Shown here piece after piece: positions 26,590 to 34,742 of a stretch of DNA of 64,000 nucleotides (the stretch's first letter is position 1; every line of letters starts with the position of its first letter). A program made the position numbers and the translations under genes. The stretch is from Gelidibacter japonicus (GTDB lineage: Bacteria; Bacteroidota; Bacteroidia; Flavobacteriales; Flavobacteriaceae). A model generated the notes under the pieces. That model was not told the origin of the DNA. It worked only from the letters and a program-made list of their open reading frames with translations, and searched no databases. The DNA lies in assembly GCF_010725055.1 (NCBI RefSeq), contig NZ_BJKB01000005.1, positions 186,001 through 250,000 on the forward strand, read 5' to 3'.

Positions 26590-27022
26590 AGCCCTCCAAC
26601 CATTAAGCAGAGAACATCATCATGGACTGTTGCTTTCCTGGAAAATTAGAACTGGATTCAGCAAAAACATCGAAATAGAACGTATTAAAACCTATGCCGA
26701 TTGGTTCTTTAATAACGAATTGATCCCACATTTTGAACTTGAAGAAGCCCATATCTTCCCGATTTTAAAAGCAGAAAACGAATTGGTAAAACGTGCGCTG
26801 GCTGAACACCGACGGTTAAAACGCCTCTTCAATGATGAAAAGGATATTGAAAGGTCCTTGCACAAGATTGAGGAGGAATTAGAGCAACACATCCGATTTG
26901 AAGAACGCATCCTTTTCCCAGAAATACAAAAAACGGCCACCGAAGCACAATTGGCACTCATTGAAGCTATTCATCATGAAGAAGGCTTTGTGGACAATGT
27001 AAACGACGAGTTTTGGATTTGA
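26561..27022 (+). CDS. hemerythrin HHE-domain protein
   Basis: 153 residues. His/Glu residues of a non-heme di-iron four-helix bundle are visible: PLSREHHHGLLLSWKIR, ELIPHFELEEAHIFPIL, LAEHRRLKRLF, QHIRFEERILFPEI and AIHHEEGF. Its start lies 29 bp inside the preceding membrane-protein gene, so translation is probably coupled. Together with Ric and the Rrf2 regulator it forms a block suited to NO or O2 sensing or scavenging. It converges with the TonB receptor gene, with 1 bp between stops. Confidence 0.88.
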   Translation: MKPKPLKRHKALQPLSREHHHGLLLSWKIRTGFSKNIEIERIKTYADWFFNNELIPHFELEEAHIFPILKAENELVKRALAEHRRLKRLFNDEKDIERSLHKIEEELEQHIRFEERILFPEIQKTATEAQLALIEAIHHEEGFVDNVNDEFWI

Positions 27023-27023
27023 T

Positions 27024-29021
27024 TTAATAGATGATATAAGACATATTAATATAAAAGTTTCGACCTTGCCGTGGGATATTATTCCAATCGGCATAGGTTG
27101 AATAATTTGTATCCAAAATATTTTCAATCCCATATTTCAAGACGAATTTATTGGCATTGAGGTTAAATTCATTTCCAAGATTTAAATTTAAAATCGCGTA
27201 GGCAGGTGTTTCGTCCTCGCCATAAAATCCACTGTATCGGGTTTGGTTGCCATTGCCCTGCAACTGTAAGGCGGCGTTGAATTTTGGTTTTGAATAGTTC
27301 ACTTCCGCCAAATACGAAAACGGTTTAATCAATGGTAAATTCTCATTATTGCTACCACTTCCATAATTATAGCCCACGGTACCATTTAGAGAGAATGAAT
27401 TCGAAAATTTATAAGATGAATTCAAATACACGTTAAATATTTTGGCGTGTGAGAGTGCCTCGTACATTTTTACCCCGCTAGCCCCAATAGTCATCGGACT
27501 TAAGCTATTATCTACACTTCCAATAATATAGTCTATGATATAAAAATATGAGGTCTCCAAACCTAAATGAAATCTATTCTCATGATAATTCGCTTTAAAA
27601 TTAGCTTCAATGGCCTTTTCATTATTTAAGGTCGGATTGCCTATATAATCATAGTTATCAAAACTATTGAATAGGAAAAACCCATAGCCCTCACTTACTG
27701 AAGCGGCTCTTTCCCCATAACCTGCTCCAAGAGACACATCATAATGCTCTTTCTTAACCTGGTAATTCGTTGTAAAACTGGTCAACATTCTGTTCTTTGT
27801 AGCTCCAATTTCTGGGTAAAATATTTGAAGACTTTCCAAGCCTGTTTCTTTGGCAATTTCATTTTGATGAAATCCGATTCTCAAGGCTGCTGATAACGAC
27901 ATATCATCCTTAATAGCATACGTATCTTTAGCATAAATACCTGAGTACAAAGTTCGAATATCTGGCCATGTGTACATAAACATTGCAGATTGGTTAGGAT
28001 CATTAGGATACATGGTCATTTCTGCCAAGGAACGGTTGTAGAATCCATTAAGATTGACCTCAAATGCATGTTTATTTATGTTTGTCGTTGCTTTACTATA
28101 AAAGCCATAGGTATCACTCCATCCGGGCATATCCATCCGAATAGGCACATCGGGACGCTTGGAATCGTCCATGACATGTGTGATGGTATTGAAATATAGT
28201 TTAGACTCCAACGACTGAATAAGGGTCGAATCATTCTCAAATTTGTGCGTTACTGACGTTATCAATGCTTCGGCAAGCGAAACGTCCATGGTGAGTGCAG
28301 GATACCCAACATCAGTTGCTTTATCATAAATAACGGCTGCCTCAAATGTATGATGGTCATTTAATTTATAGCCACTTTGCAACGAAATATTATATTTTTG
28401 AAATTGTGAATACAACACTTCCTGACTATTGCCTGCATCATAATTGTCAGACTTACGATAAATTCCATCAGCATGGAGATAAAACTTATTGCCGGAATAC
28501 TCCAGATCCAAACCGCCCGTTTTATAATTCCCGTTGGTTTCGTAGCCCAAATCGATACTTGTTTTTAATCCGGATTGGTGGAACTTGGAATTCGACAATT
28601 GCAAATCAATTCCACCTCCGATAGTATGCCCGTTTTCCGAACCTGATTGGCCAGAGCCAATGCTTACTTTCTGCAAATTGGACACATCAACATACGAAGT
28701 TATTGGGTCCATTTTATCGGTACACGCCCCAAAAATCTGCATCCCATCTATGGTCACACTCAATCGCTCGCTATTCATATTGTTCATGGCGGGTTCCCAA
28801 GCGTAATTGCCGCGCTTGATCATGGTGATTTTACTTGATTTTTCCAAATAATCGTCAATACTCGATAAGGTTTTTTCTTGGCGATAATTACTTAATTTAC
28901 GTCGTCCAACCAAAGTGATTTCATCTAATTTGGTCGTATCATTTTTAGTGTCAGGGGATTCCTGGGCGAAGATAAATCCGCCACAAAACACCCAAATCAC
29001 AACTGTTATGAGCTTTTTCAT
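27024..29021 (-). CDS. TonB-dependent copper receptor (OprC/NosA-like)
   Basis: 665 residues from the ATG at 29021, which gives a proper signal peptide (MKKLITVVIWVFCGGFIFAQ); the longer frame reaching 29225 would overlap the neighbour and has no such signal. The plug domain carries DGMQIFGACTDKMDPITSYV, with Cys100 and Met104 forming the CxxxM copper motif known from OprC; HVM at 282-284 matches the second HxM half. The rest is a beta-barrel ending in an aromatic strand (NMSYIIY). It should import copper across the outer membrane, feeding NosZ, NirK and the cbb3 oxidase. Confidence 0.88.
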   Translation of the reverse strand: MKKLITVVIWVFCGGFIFAQESPDTKNDTTKLDEITLVGRRKLSNYRQEKTLSSIDDYLEKSSKITMIKRGNYAWEPAMNNMNSERLSVTIDGMQIFGACTDKMDPITSYVDVSNLQKVSIGSGQSGSENGHTIGGGIDLQLSNSKFHQSGLKTSIDLGYETNGNYKTGGLDLEYSGNKFYLHADGIYRKSDNYDAGNSQEVLYSQFQKYNISLQSGYKLNDHHTFEAAVIYDKATDVGYPALTMDVSLAEALITSVTHKFENDSTLIQSLESKLYFNTITHVMDDSKRPDVPIRMDMPGWSDTYGFYSKATTNINKHAFEVNLNGFYNRSLAEMTMYPNDPNQSAMFMYTWPDIRTLYSGIYAKDTYAIKDDMSLSAALRIGFHQNEIAKETGLESLQIFYPEIGATKNRMLTSFTTNYQVKKEHYDVSLGAGYGERAASVSEGYGFFLFNSFDNYDYIGNPTLNNEKAIEANFKANYHENRFHLGLETSYFYIIDYIIGSVDNSLSPMTIGASGVKMYEALSHAKIFNVYLNSSYKFSNSFSLNGTVGYNYGSGSNNENLPLIKPFSYLAEVNYSKPKFNAALQLQGNGNQTRYSGFYGEDETPAYAILNLNLGNEFNLNANKFVLKYGIENILDTNYSTYADWNNIPRQGRNFYINMSYIIY

Positions 29022-29053
29022 TGTAGTAGTCTGGTTATAAAAAACTATCCCAT

Positions 29054-29105
29054 CTGTCAGAATGAGAATAATCGATAATTTAGTATCGACTTCCCAACCT
29101 GACAG
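29054..29105 (-). promoter_or_regulatory. nested hairpin in the leader of the copper TonB receptor gene
   Basis: Outer arms CTGTCAG (29054-29060) and CTGACAG (29099-29105) enclose a second stem, TCGATA (29072-29077) with TATCGA (29084-29089). It lies between the lipoprotein stop and the receptor start. It could be an RNA control element or a processing site; no known riboswitch is recognised. Confidence 0.4.
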
Positions 29106-29151
29106 AGCGATATACTTAGATAGCTTTGTAAAAGTTATAAGATAGGTTGGG

Positions 29152-29997
29152 TTAAAATTCAAGCTCCAAATAGAGCGAACTTTTTGGATGTTCCTCAGTG
29201 ACATTTTCACCTTTAAGGACCTCATCTAACGTATTCAACAGCTTAAGATTGAGTACCCAATAGCCCGTCATGGTTAAGGACAGATTTCCCTCATACATTT
29301 TATTTGCCAAATTATAGGTCAAATCGGTATTGTTCGGCGAACTGTGATTTCCCATTCCTGGCATGCGAGGATCCAAGGTTATTTTATAATCTTCAACAAC
29401 AGGGAAAGACATCATCGTTTCCATTTTGAACAAACCCAATTTTAGTTTGTTGATGGCTATCTTAGGAGTTTGAGGTTCTATCATAGCAATAAGATAGCGT
29501 GTATCATCGGCACCCATAAAACTGGTCACGTTTTGATACTCGCTTTGCATCACGATAATATCTGAATCGACAGAATAATTAATGCCATCTATTGTATAAT
29601 CAACTTTTAAAGACCATCCAGATCCATCAAGATTAGCCATTTGATAGATAATGAATCCCTCATACAGCGTTTTCTTGCCCAAAGATTTTAAAATATCCGA
29701 TTTAGGAGATGAGTGTTTCATGGTAGGCATTTGCATCACGGGCATCCAAGATAATGAGGCGTTTTCAACATAGTTATTGGTCCCATTATCCTTGATTCGG
29801 ATACTTATGGCATTATAACCGGTTTCAAATTTACCGGAAGTGTTGAACAATTCTACCGTATGCGTGGCGTTGGTCAGTTCTTGTATTTTTTTAAGATTTT
29901 CAACTTCATTGATAATGGTGTCTGAATCGTCATCAGATGAACATGACACCGTAAATAGAGCGATAAAAAGAATTGGGATGATATATTTTAGTTTCAT
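29152..29997 (-). CDS. Met-rich lipoprotein, probable copper-binding
   Basis: 281 residues with a lipobox (LFTVSCSSDDD, Cys19). A methionine/histidine cluster SWMPVMQMPTMKHSS (Met85, Met88, Met90, Met93, His95) and a later MPGMGNHSS look like periplasmic Cu(I) sites. The beta-rich pattern around them resembles two YtkA/FixH-like domains in tandem. It is encoded between a small Cys-containing membrane protein and a copper TonB receptor, so it probably receives or buffers copper on the periplasmic side. The exact family is uncertain. Confidence 0.7.
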   Translation of the reverse strand: MKLKYIIPILFIALFTVSCSSDDDSDTIINEVENLKKIQELTNATHTVELFNTSGKFETGYNAISIRIKDNGTNNYVENASLSWMPVMQMPTMKHSSPKSDILKSLGKKTLYEGFIIYQMANLDGSGWSLKVDYTIDGINYSVDSDIIVMQSEYQNVTSFMGADDTRYLIAMIEPQTPKIAINKLKLGLFKMETMMSFPVVEDYKITLDPRMPGMGNHSSPNNTDLTYNLANKMYEGNLSLTMTGYWVLNLKLLNTLDEVLKGENVTEEHPKSSLYLELEF

Positions 29998-30095
29998 TTT
30001 TTTGAGTTTTTTGTTTAAAAAAAGTTTTAAAGCTCCCTGCTCGCATGCAAAAACAAGCCAGAAAAGGAAAAAACAAGGTTGTTATACCTAAAAAA

Positions 30096-30491
30096 TCAAC
30101 TAAAGTTTGGTGGTGGCGTATCAATATCCTGATACTGAATAAGAATAGAAGGCGTATAGCCGAAAGATTTACGTTTTGAAACAACAAAAACCTCGCTTTG
30201 AGATTCTGTTACCTGTATTTGGAACAAACAGAATGCATCCAACGACATACGTCTGGTTTCTTGCACTGGTATGTCGGTATTGGAATCTGGTGTGCTTTCC
30301 ACAATCTGTTTGGTCAATTGGCATTTGCCATTACACCCCTGTTGATTATCCTTTTGAATACAAAGATTTTTTGCGATGACTGCCTGATTTGCTAAAAAAT
30401 CGCCAATTATCACCAAGGTATTGATATTATGTGCAAATAATATAAACACCAATACAAGGGCAGTAATTTTATGTGCGATGGTTGCAATCAT
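30096..30491 (-). CDS. small membrane protein with conserved Cys motif, copper-uptake operon
   Basis: 131 residues. An N-terminal hydrophobic segment (ITALVLVFILFAHNINTLVII) is followed by a Cys motif NLCIQKDNQQGCNGKCQLTK (Cys44, Cys53, Cys57) that could bind a soft metal, then a polar tail ending PPPNFS. It is first in the operon with the Met-rich lipoprotein and the copper TonB receptor. The predicted transcription start lies at or next to the ATG, so the mRNA may be leaderless. The function is unknown; a role in copper relay is inferred from context only. Confidence 0.65.
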   Translation of the reverse strand: MIATIAHKITALVLVFILFAHNINTLVIIGDFLANQAVIAKNLCIQKDNQQGCNGKCQLTKQIVESTPDSNTDIPVQETRRMSLDAFCLFQIQVTESQSEVFVVSKRKSFGYTPSILIQYQDIDTPPPNFS

Positions 30492-30495
30492 AGTG

Positions 30496-30539
30496 CAAAT
30501 TTACGTATCATATTTAAAGATATATATGATAATTATCAC
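30496..30539 (-). promoter_or_regulatory. Fnr-type palindrome and -7 box of the copper-uptake operon
   Basis: ATGATAATTATCAC (30526-30539) has one mismatch to the perfect palindrome. The minus-strand -7 box TAAATTTG (30496-30503) is centred exactly 33 bp downstream. The start of transcription would fall at about 30492, next to the start codon at 30491. Confidence 0.8.
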
Positions 30540-30562
30540 AATCCACTTCTAATTTTCAAACT

Positions 30563-31345
30563 TTAAAAATCCTTCTTCCTGGCTTTCACGGCGATTCTCA
30601 ACACCGGTAAGACCACCCATAAAGTCAATGCTGAAAACGAAATTATCAATCCAAAATTAGTTCCAAAAAACTGCTTGAAGACGGCCCCGGTATAACCTAA
30701 CAGAGCAGAAATGTCCAACTTAAGCAAAATTAGCGTGCGCGACAAATCGATGGGGTTTAACATGGTTCCAATCAAAGAGAGTTTGTCCAAAGGGTAATCC
30801 GCAAAAAGAATGAGCGACATTAAGAAGATGCCATCATAAATAATGGCCAGAAACAACCACAGCAATATGGCATAGCCAAAACCTTTGATTCTATTCTCAT
30901 TGGACAATGCAATATTAAAGGCCAAAGCTGTAAATATGAGGGTAAGGAACGTACCTGTAATGAGCAGTAATGAAAAATCCCAAATGGCATTGGACATAAA
31001 CAACCCGTAAAAAACAAACGGAATGCCCAGTCCTAAAATCAAGCTCATAGATAGCGAAATGGCCACCCCAAGATACTGACCCAAGAAAATCGATGATCGT
31101 TTTAATGGCTGTGCCAATAACAGCTCTGTAAACTCCTTGGAATTATAATAGTACATAACACCAAAAATAGTTCCTATGAGAGGTACCAAAACAATAATGA
31201 CATTCATTAAGGTGATAACCGCTTTGGAAAGGTCGTTGTTCAAAAATAACAGCACCACGCCAAGTAATAAATAAAACCCAAAATAGACGTAGCTCCATCG
31301 GCTGCGCATTAAATCGTAAAAACTATATTTTAATATTTTAAGCAT
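30563..31345 (-). CDS. nosY: ABC transporter permease NosY
   Basis: 260 residues with six hydrophobic helices, for example YFGFYLLLGVVLLFL and VIIVLVPLIGTIFGVMYYY, and the conserved SKEFTELLLAQPLKRSSIFLGQ. It is the membrane part of the NosFY transporter that, with periplasmic NosD, supplies the CuZ centre of nitrous oxide reductase. Its start overlaps the nosF stop by 8 bp. It ends the nos gene series, 24 bp before the promoter of the copper-uptake unit. Confidence 0.9.
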   Translation of the reverse strand: MLKILKYSFYDLMRSRWSYVYFGFYLLLGVVLLFLNNDLSKAVITLMNVIIVLVPLIGTIFGVMYYYNSKEFTELLLAQPLKRSSIFLGQYLGVAISLSMSLILGLGIPFVFYGLFMSNAIWDFSLLLITGTFLTLIFTALAFNIALSNENRIKGFGYAILLWLFLAIIYDGIFLMSLILFADYPLDKLSLIGTMLNPIDLSRTLILLKLDISALLGYTGAVFKQFFGTNFGLIISFSALTLWVVLPVLRIAVKARKKDF

Positions 31346-32045
31346 GGTTCTCAGTTAATATGGATGCGATAGCATGTTCGAAATCCGGTTGTTTGGTTTT
31401 ATCTTTAAGTTCAGTAATGGTCCCTTTGAAGTAAATTTTACCTTCTAAAAGAAATACGATTTCATCTGAAATTTCTTCAACAAAACTCATTATATGCGAG
31501 GTAATCAAAATGGTTTTTCCTTTGTCTTTTTCTGCCTGGATCAATTTCTTTAATCGCAACAATGAAATAGGATCCAAACCTGAAGTAGGTTCATCCAATA
31601 TGACCAAAGGGCTGTCAAACATAAAGGTCAATACCAGATTCACTTTTTGTTTGGTACCTCCGGAAAGGTTACCTAATTTCTTATCTAAAAAAGGCTCCAA
31701 TTTAAACAGACTGATTAATTCCTGATCCAAGTCAGTCTTGCCTCTTAGATCTTTAATCATAGTAATTAATTCCTTTACCCTTAAGTTGTTGGGGAAATTG
31801 GCGATTTGGGGCAAATAATCAATTTTATGCCTGTAACCTGAGCCACTTTTTATATTCTTACCCAATACAGAGATTTCCCCTTTATTAGGAATGACCATCC
31901 CCAACAAGCACTTGATCAGGGTGGTTTTTCCAGATCCATTTGGACCTAAAACGGCAAATATCCCGCCTTCTCCAATTTCCAAATTGAGGCCACTTAAGAC
32001 CTCATTTTTTCCAAATTTCTTATATAAATCCTTAATTTTTATCAT
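31338..32045 (-). CDS. nosF: ABC transporter ATP-binding protein NosF
   Basis: 235 residues. Walker A GPNGSGKTT, Q-loop YLPQIANFP, signature LSGGTKQKVN and Walker B LVILDEPTSGLDP are all intact, followed by the H-loop TSHIMSF. It energises NosY in the NosDFY system for copper-sulfide centre assembly of NosZ. It overlaps both nosD (14 bp) and nosY (8 bp), which indicates coupled translation. Confidence 0.93.
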   Translation of the reverse strand: MIKIKDLYKKFGKNEVLSGLNLEIGEGGIFAVLGPNGSGKTTLIKCLLGMVIPNKGEISVLGKNIKSGSGYRHKIDYLPQIANFPNNLRVKELITMIKDLRGKTDLDQELISLFKLEPFLDKKLGNLSGGTKQKVNLVLTFMFDSPLVILDEPTSGLDPISLLRLKKLIQAEKDKGKTILITSHIMSFVEEISDEIVFLLEGKIYFKGTITELKDKTKQPDFEHAIASILTENHA

Positions 32046-33285
32046 GGTCTATGCGTTTCATTCTTGGATTTTCATCCATCAAATCGTCTGGGGTAAATAC
32101 CGGAGAAACCTTTTCAGAAAAATCGATGATGTCAATAAACAGACTTCTCAATAGGATTATGGCTTCTGGGGTTCTATTGACTATATATGAAAAAAGTTTT
32201 ACAGGTCGGTATGGCACATCGCCAATCCCATCTTTATCCAAATCGTATCCTGTGTAATTGCTCCAAAAATTATTGTCAAATTTATTATCGTGGATCCTTC
32301 CATTATAGGAAATATCGAACGAATTATATAGAAAATTGTTTGCAATAATCTGATTATCATAACAAGCACCCTTTACTATTAGGGCGTAACCGTTGCTTAT
32401 AAAATCGTTGTTGGCGTATACCAACCGGTTACTCCCCTCAACGGTAATCCCCACCGTGTTTTCTTTGAAAACATTGTTTTTGAGGTTCACATCGTTTACT
32501 TCCTTTAACAGTAATCCGTATGAAGCGGTTCCCCAGTTTTTTGTAATGATATTATGTTCCACATCCATAAACTTAGAGAACATCAAAGCTATGCCGGCAC
32601 CATTGGTTTCAAACTGATTATTCGTTACACTGTTATCGTTACTGAACATAAAATGAAGGCCGTAGCGCACATTGTTCTTGCTAAAATTGTCAATGATGGT
32701 TATTTGATCAGAGAATTCAAGATAAATCCCATCCCGAACATTCCGTACATCATTACCTCTTACTTCCACATTGCTACAGTACCACAGGTGAATGGCATTT
32801 CCAGAATTAAATTCGGTTACGGCTTCTCCTCTAACGGTGTTATTCAATACTTTTCCATTATTTGATTTTTGAAGATATATTCCGAAAAACAGTTTTTCCA
32901 ACTCCAAATTCTGGATGGTAAAGCCTTCACTTCGGACAACTCTTACAGCGGCATAGTCGGTGGTATAGCTCACGCCAACATTTATAATCTTAAATCCGTC
33001 AAGTGTGACATTATCCGCGCCTATGGTTATGATTTCCCCTTTTTGTTCACCATCTATCGTTGGATGATCTTCGCCAATCAGGGTTATACTTTTATCGATT
33101 TTTAAATTCGCCTCCTTATAAATTCCTTTTTTCACAACAATGGTGTCGCCGTCAGACGCCTCTTGGATTGCTTCACGTATTGTTTTGACGGTACAAGAGG
33201 AACAGACAGTTATTGTTTTTGACCATAAATTAGTCAAGGAAAGCAATGCCGTTAAAAAGAAGATTATGTAGTGTTTATTTTTCAA
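32032..33285 (-). CDS. nosD: periplasmic copper-site assembly protein NosD
   Basis: 417 residues if started at the TTG at 33285, which gives a clean signal peptide (MKNKHYIIFFLTALLSLTNLW); an upstream TTG at 33336 is the alternative. No in-frame ATG exists. The mature part is a right-handed beta-helix with many carbohydrate-binding/CASH-type repeats (for example ITIIDNFSKNNVRYGLHFMF and SNRLVYANNDFISNGYALIV). NosD works with NosF and NosY in maturation of NosZ. It overlaps nosF and follows a hairpin after nosL. Confidence 0.9.
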   Translation of the reverse strand: MKNKHYIIFFLTALLSLTNLWSKTITVCSSCTVKTIREAIQEASDGDTIVVKKGIYKEANLKIDKSITLIGEDHPTIDGEQKGEIITIGADNVTLDGFKIINVGVSYTTDYAAVRVVRSEGFTIQNLELEKLFFGIYLQKSNNGKVLNNTVRGEAVTEFNSGNAIHLWYCSNVEVRGNDVRNVRDGIYLEFSDQITIIDNFSKNNVRYGLHFMFSNDNSVTNNQFETNGAGIALMFSKFMDVEHNIITKNWGTASYGLLLKEVNDVNLKNNVFKENTVGITVEGSNRLVYANNDFISNGYALIVKGACYDNQIIANNFLYNSFDISYNGRIHDNKFDNNFWSNYTGYDLDKDGIGDVPYRPVKLFSYIVNRTPEAIILLRSLFIDIIDFSEKVSPVFTPDDLMDENPRMKRIDHDKN

Positions 33286-33374
33286 AATGAAGTTAAAATT
33301 TATCAATATGAAGTCATTCTCTTTCAAGAGGATCAATAAATGATGCTTTATAAAATTAATGTAATTTTGAAATC

Positions 33375-33432
33375 AAAAAATAGACTTCAGCAAATCTCGG
33401 AGATTTTAAATCATTAAAGAACTGCTGAAGCC
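33375..33432 (-). terminator. terminator-like nested hairpin between nosL and nosD
   Basis: On the minus strand GGCTTCAGCA pairs with TGCTGAAGTC and is followed by TATTTTTT. The 32-nt interior holds a second hairpin, AAATCT/AGATTT with a 3-nt loop. It starts right after the nosL stop and may attenuate transcription into nosDFY or protect the upstream mRNA. Confidence 0.6.
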
Positions 33433-33435
33433 TTT

Positions 33436-33876
33436 TTATTTTCTAATTTTAAGGTGGTCCTGAATTTCTTTCCAGGAATAGATATCTCCAGTAAATTTTT
33501 CTTGAGCTTTCTTTCCCGCTTCTTCATTTGAGAATGCCGAAAGATTTTCTCCCATTGGACTTTGCAATTGTTCGCTGACCAAATAAGTAGCCTTCGTAGC
33601 ATCGATTAGCTCACCTGGAGCATCAAGGTCTGCCACCAGATAATAAGCCATTTCTGTATCCTTAAACTCATCTTGTACGGAATGCACCATACATTCAATA
33701 GCATCATACTTATAGGCTCTACCTTTTGAAGTCACCAATTGAGAGGCGTGTTGCTTGTCTACAATAGTCATATCACAGAAATGACATGCATCCGAACCGT
33801 AATTTATTGGTTGGGGGCTCACAGTGCAAGACGCTAAAAAAAGACTTATTATACTTAAGAAAAAAAACTGTTTCAT
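33436..33876 (-). CDS. nosL: copper chaperone lipoprotein NosL
   Basis: 146 residues with a lipobox (LFLASCTVSP). NosL signatures are present: the CHFCDMTI metal-binding motif, YKYDAIECM and PMGENLSAFSNEEAG. NosL delivers Cu(I) to apo-NosZ at the outer-membrane or periplasmic face. It lies in the nos operon between the NosB-like membrane protein gene and nosD. Confidence 0.94.
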   Translation of the reverse strand: MKQFFFLSIISLFLASCTVSPQPINYGSDACHFCDMTIVDKQHASQLVTSKGRAYKYDAIECMVHSVQDEFKDTEMAYYLVADLDAPGELIDATKATYLVSEQLQSPMGENLSAFSNEEAGKKAQEKFTGDIYSWKEIQDHLKIRK

Positions 33877-33986
33877 TTGTTTTAATTTTTAATATTGGAT
33901 AATCAAATTTAAATTTATTCAAAAAAATCTACATATCAATTTCCTATCAGGTCTTACAATTGTTCCACAGTTAAGTTCAGCCCAAA

Positions 33987-34601
33987 TTAAGACACTTTTT
34001 GGGATTCTTTTTTCCCAACAAAGAAGGCTACTACAGTAAGCAACATTCCCACAAATATCATATAAGCTCCAGTTGCTGGCCAAGAGTCCACATCAAAGTT
34101 CAGCATCTTTTGGTAGCCAATCAGTGGTGGCTTATAGGTCATTGGAGTACCATCCAAGTTTTCAAGCTTCATGATTGCTTTCGGATCGAGGTCAGTTCCG
34201 TATTCAATTAACCATAGGTTGAAATCATACATACCCATAACGCCAAGTATAGACATCAATATGAACCATCCGAGAAACCATTTGTAACTTACTTTTCCGA
34301 AGAAACCAAGCAAACCGATGATGACCCCAAGAGCCACCATAATCCCAATTACCATTGGAAATACTTGAAATTCCCACATATCTTCTACCTTAGGAATGGT
34401 TTTCATTCCGATGTAATGGTTAAGGCCGTCAATATTTTGGATATCAAACTCTTCTACCCCCTCAATACCTTGAATATAAATATCCATCCCAAGTGGATCT
34501 GGATATTGTGGTGCTCCTAACATGATATTCCACAATGGAAACTTGAATAGTCCTAACAACAAAAGCGATCCTATTATCATTATAATACCAGCTTTTTTCA
34601 T
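33987..34601 (-). CDS. NosB-like membrane protein of clade II nos operons
   Basis: 204 residues with four hydrophobic helices (IIMIIGSLLLLGLFKFP, FPMVIGIMVALGVIIGLLGF, FLGWFILMSILGVMGMY, AYMIFVGMLLTVVAFFVG) and a periplasmic loop after the first helix. It sits just downstream of nosZ and upstream of nosL, the place occupied by the clade-II-specific membrane protein NosB in atypical nos operons. The assignment rests on position and topology, not on a motif. It may anchor NosZ or pass it electrons. Confidence 0.65.
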   Translation of the reverse strand: MKKAGIIMIIGSLLLLGLFKFPLWNIMLGAPQYPDPLGMDIYIQGIEGVEEFDIQNIDGLNHYIGMKTIPKVEDMWEFQVFPMVIGIMVALGVIIGLLGFFGKVSYKWFLGWFILMSILGVMGMYDFNLWLIEYGTDLDPKAIMKLENLDGTPMTYKPPLIGYQKMLNFDVDSWPATGAYMIFVGMLLTVVAFFVGKKESQKVS

Positions 34602-34644
34602 AATAATTTTAAATTAAATTAACCATTCAGTTAATAGCATTTTT

Positions 34645-34680
34645 AAAAGAAAGGCGAGAGCGATAATTCAACTCTCGCCT
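34645..34680 (-). terminator. strong hairpin after nosZ
   Basis: On the minus strand AGGCGAGAG (34680-34672) pairs perfectly with CTCTCGCCT (34660-34652) around an 11-nt loop and is followed by TTCTTTT. It lies about 60 bp after the nosZ stop and probably stabilises the nosZ message while reducing read-through to nosL. Confidence 0.75.
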
Positions 34681-34742
34681 CAGAATAAGGAAATAAACAC
34701 TAAAACAAAATTTCCTTATTCTTATATTGTGGTCCTTTATAA

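Noticed and set aside
29022-29225. Extended N-terminus of the copper TonB receptor
   Set aside because: It would overlap the upstream lipoprotein gene and hide the signal peptide that begins at the ATG at 29021.
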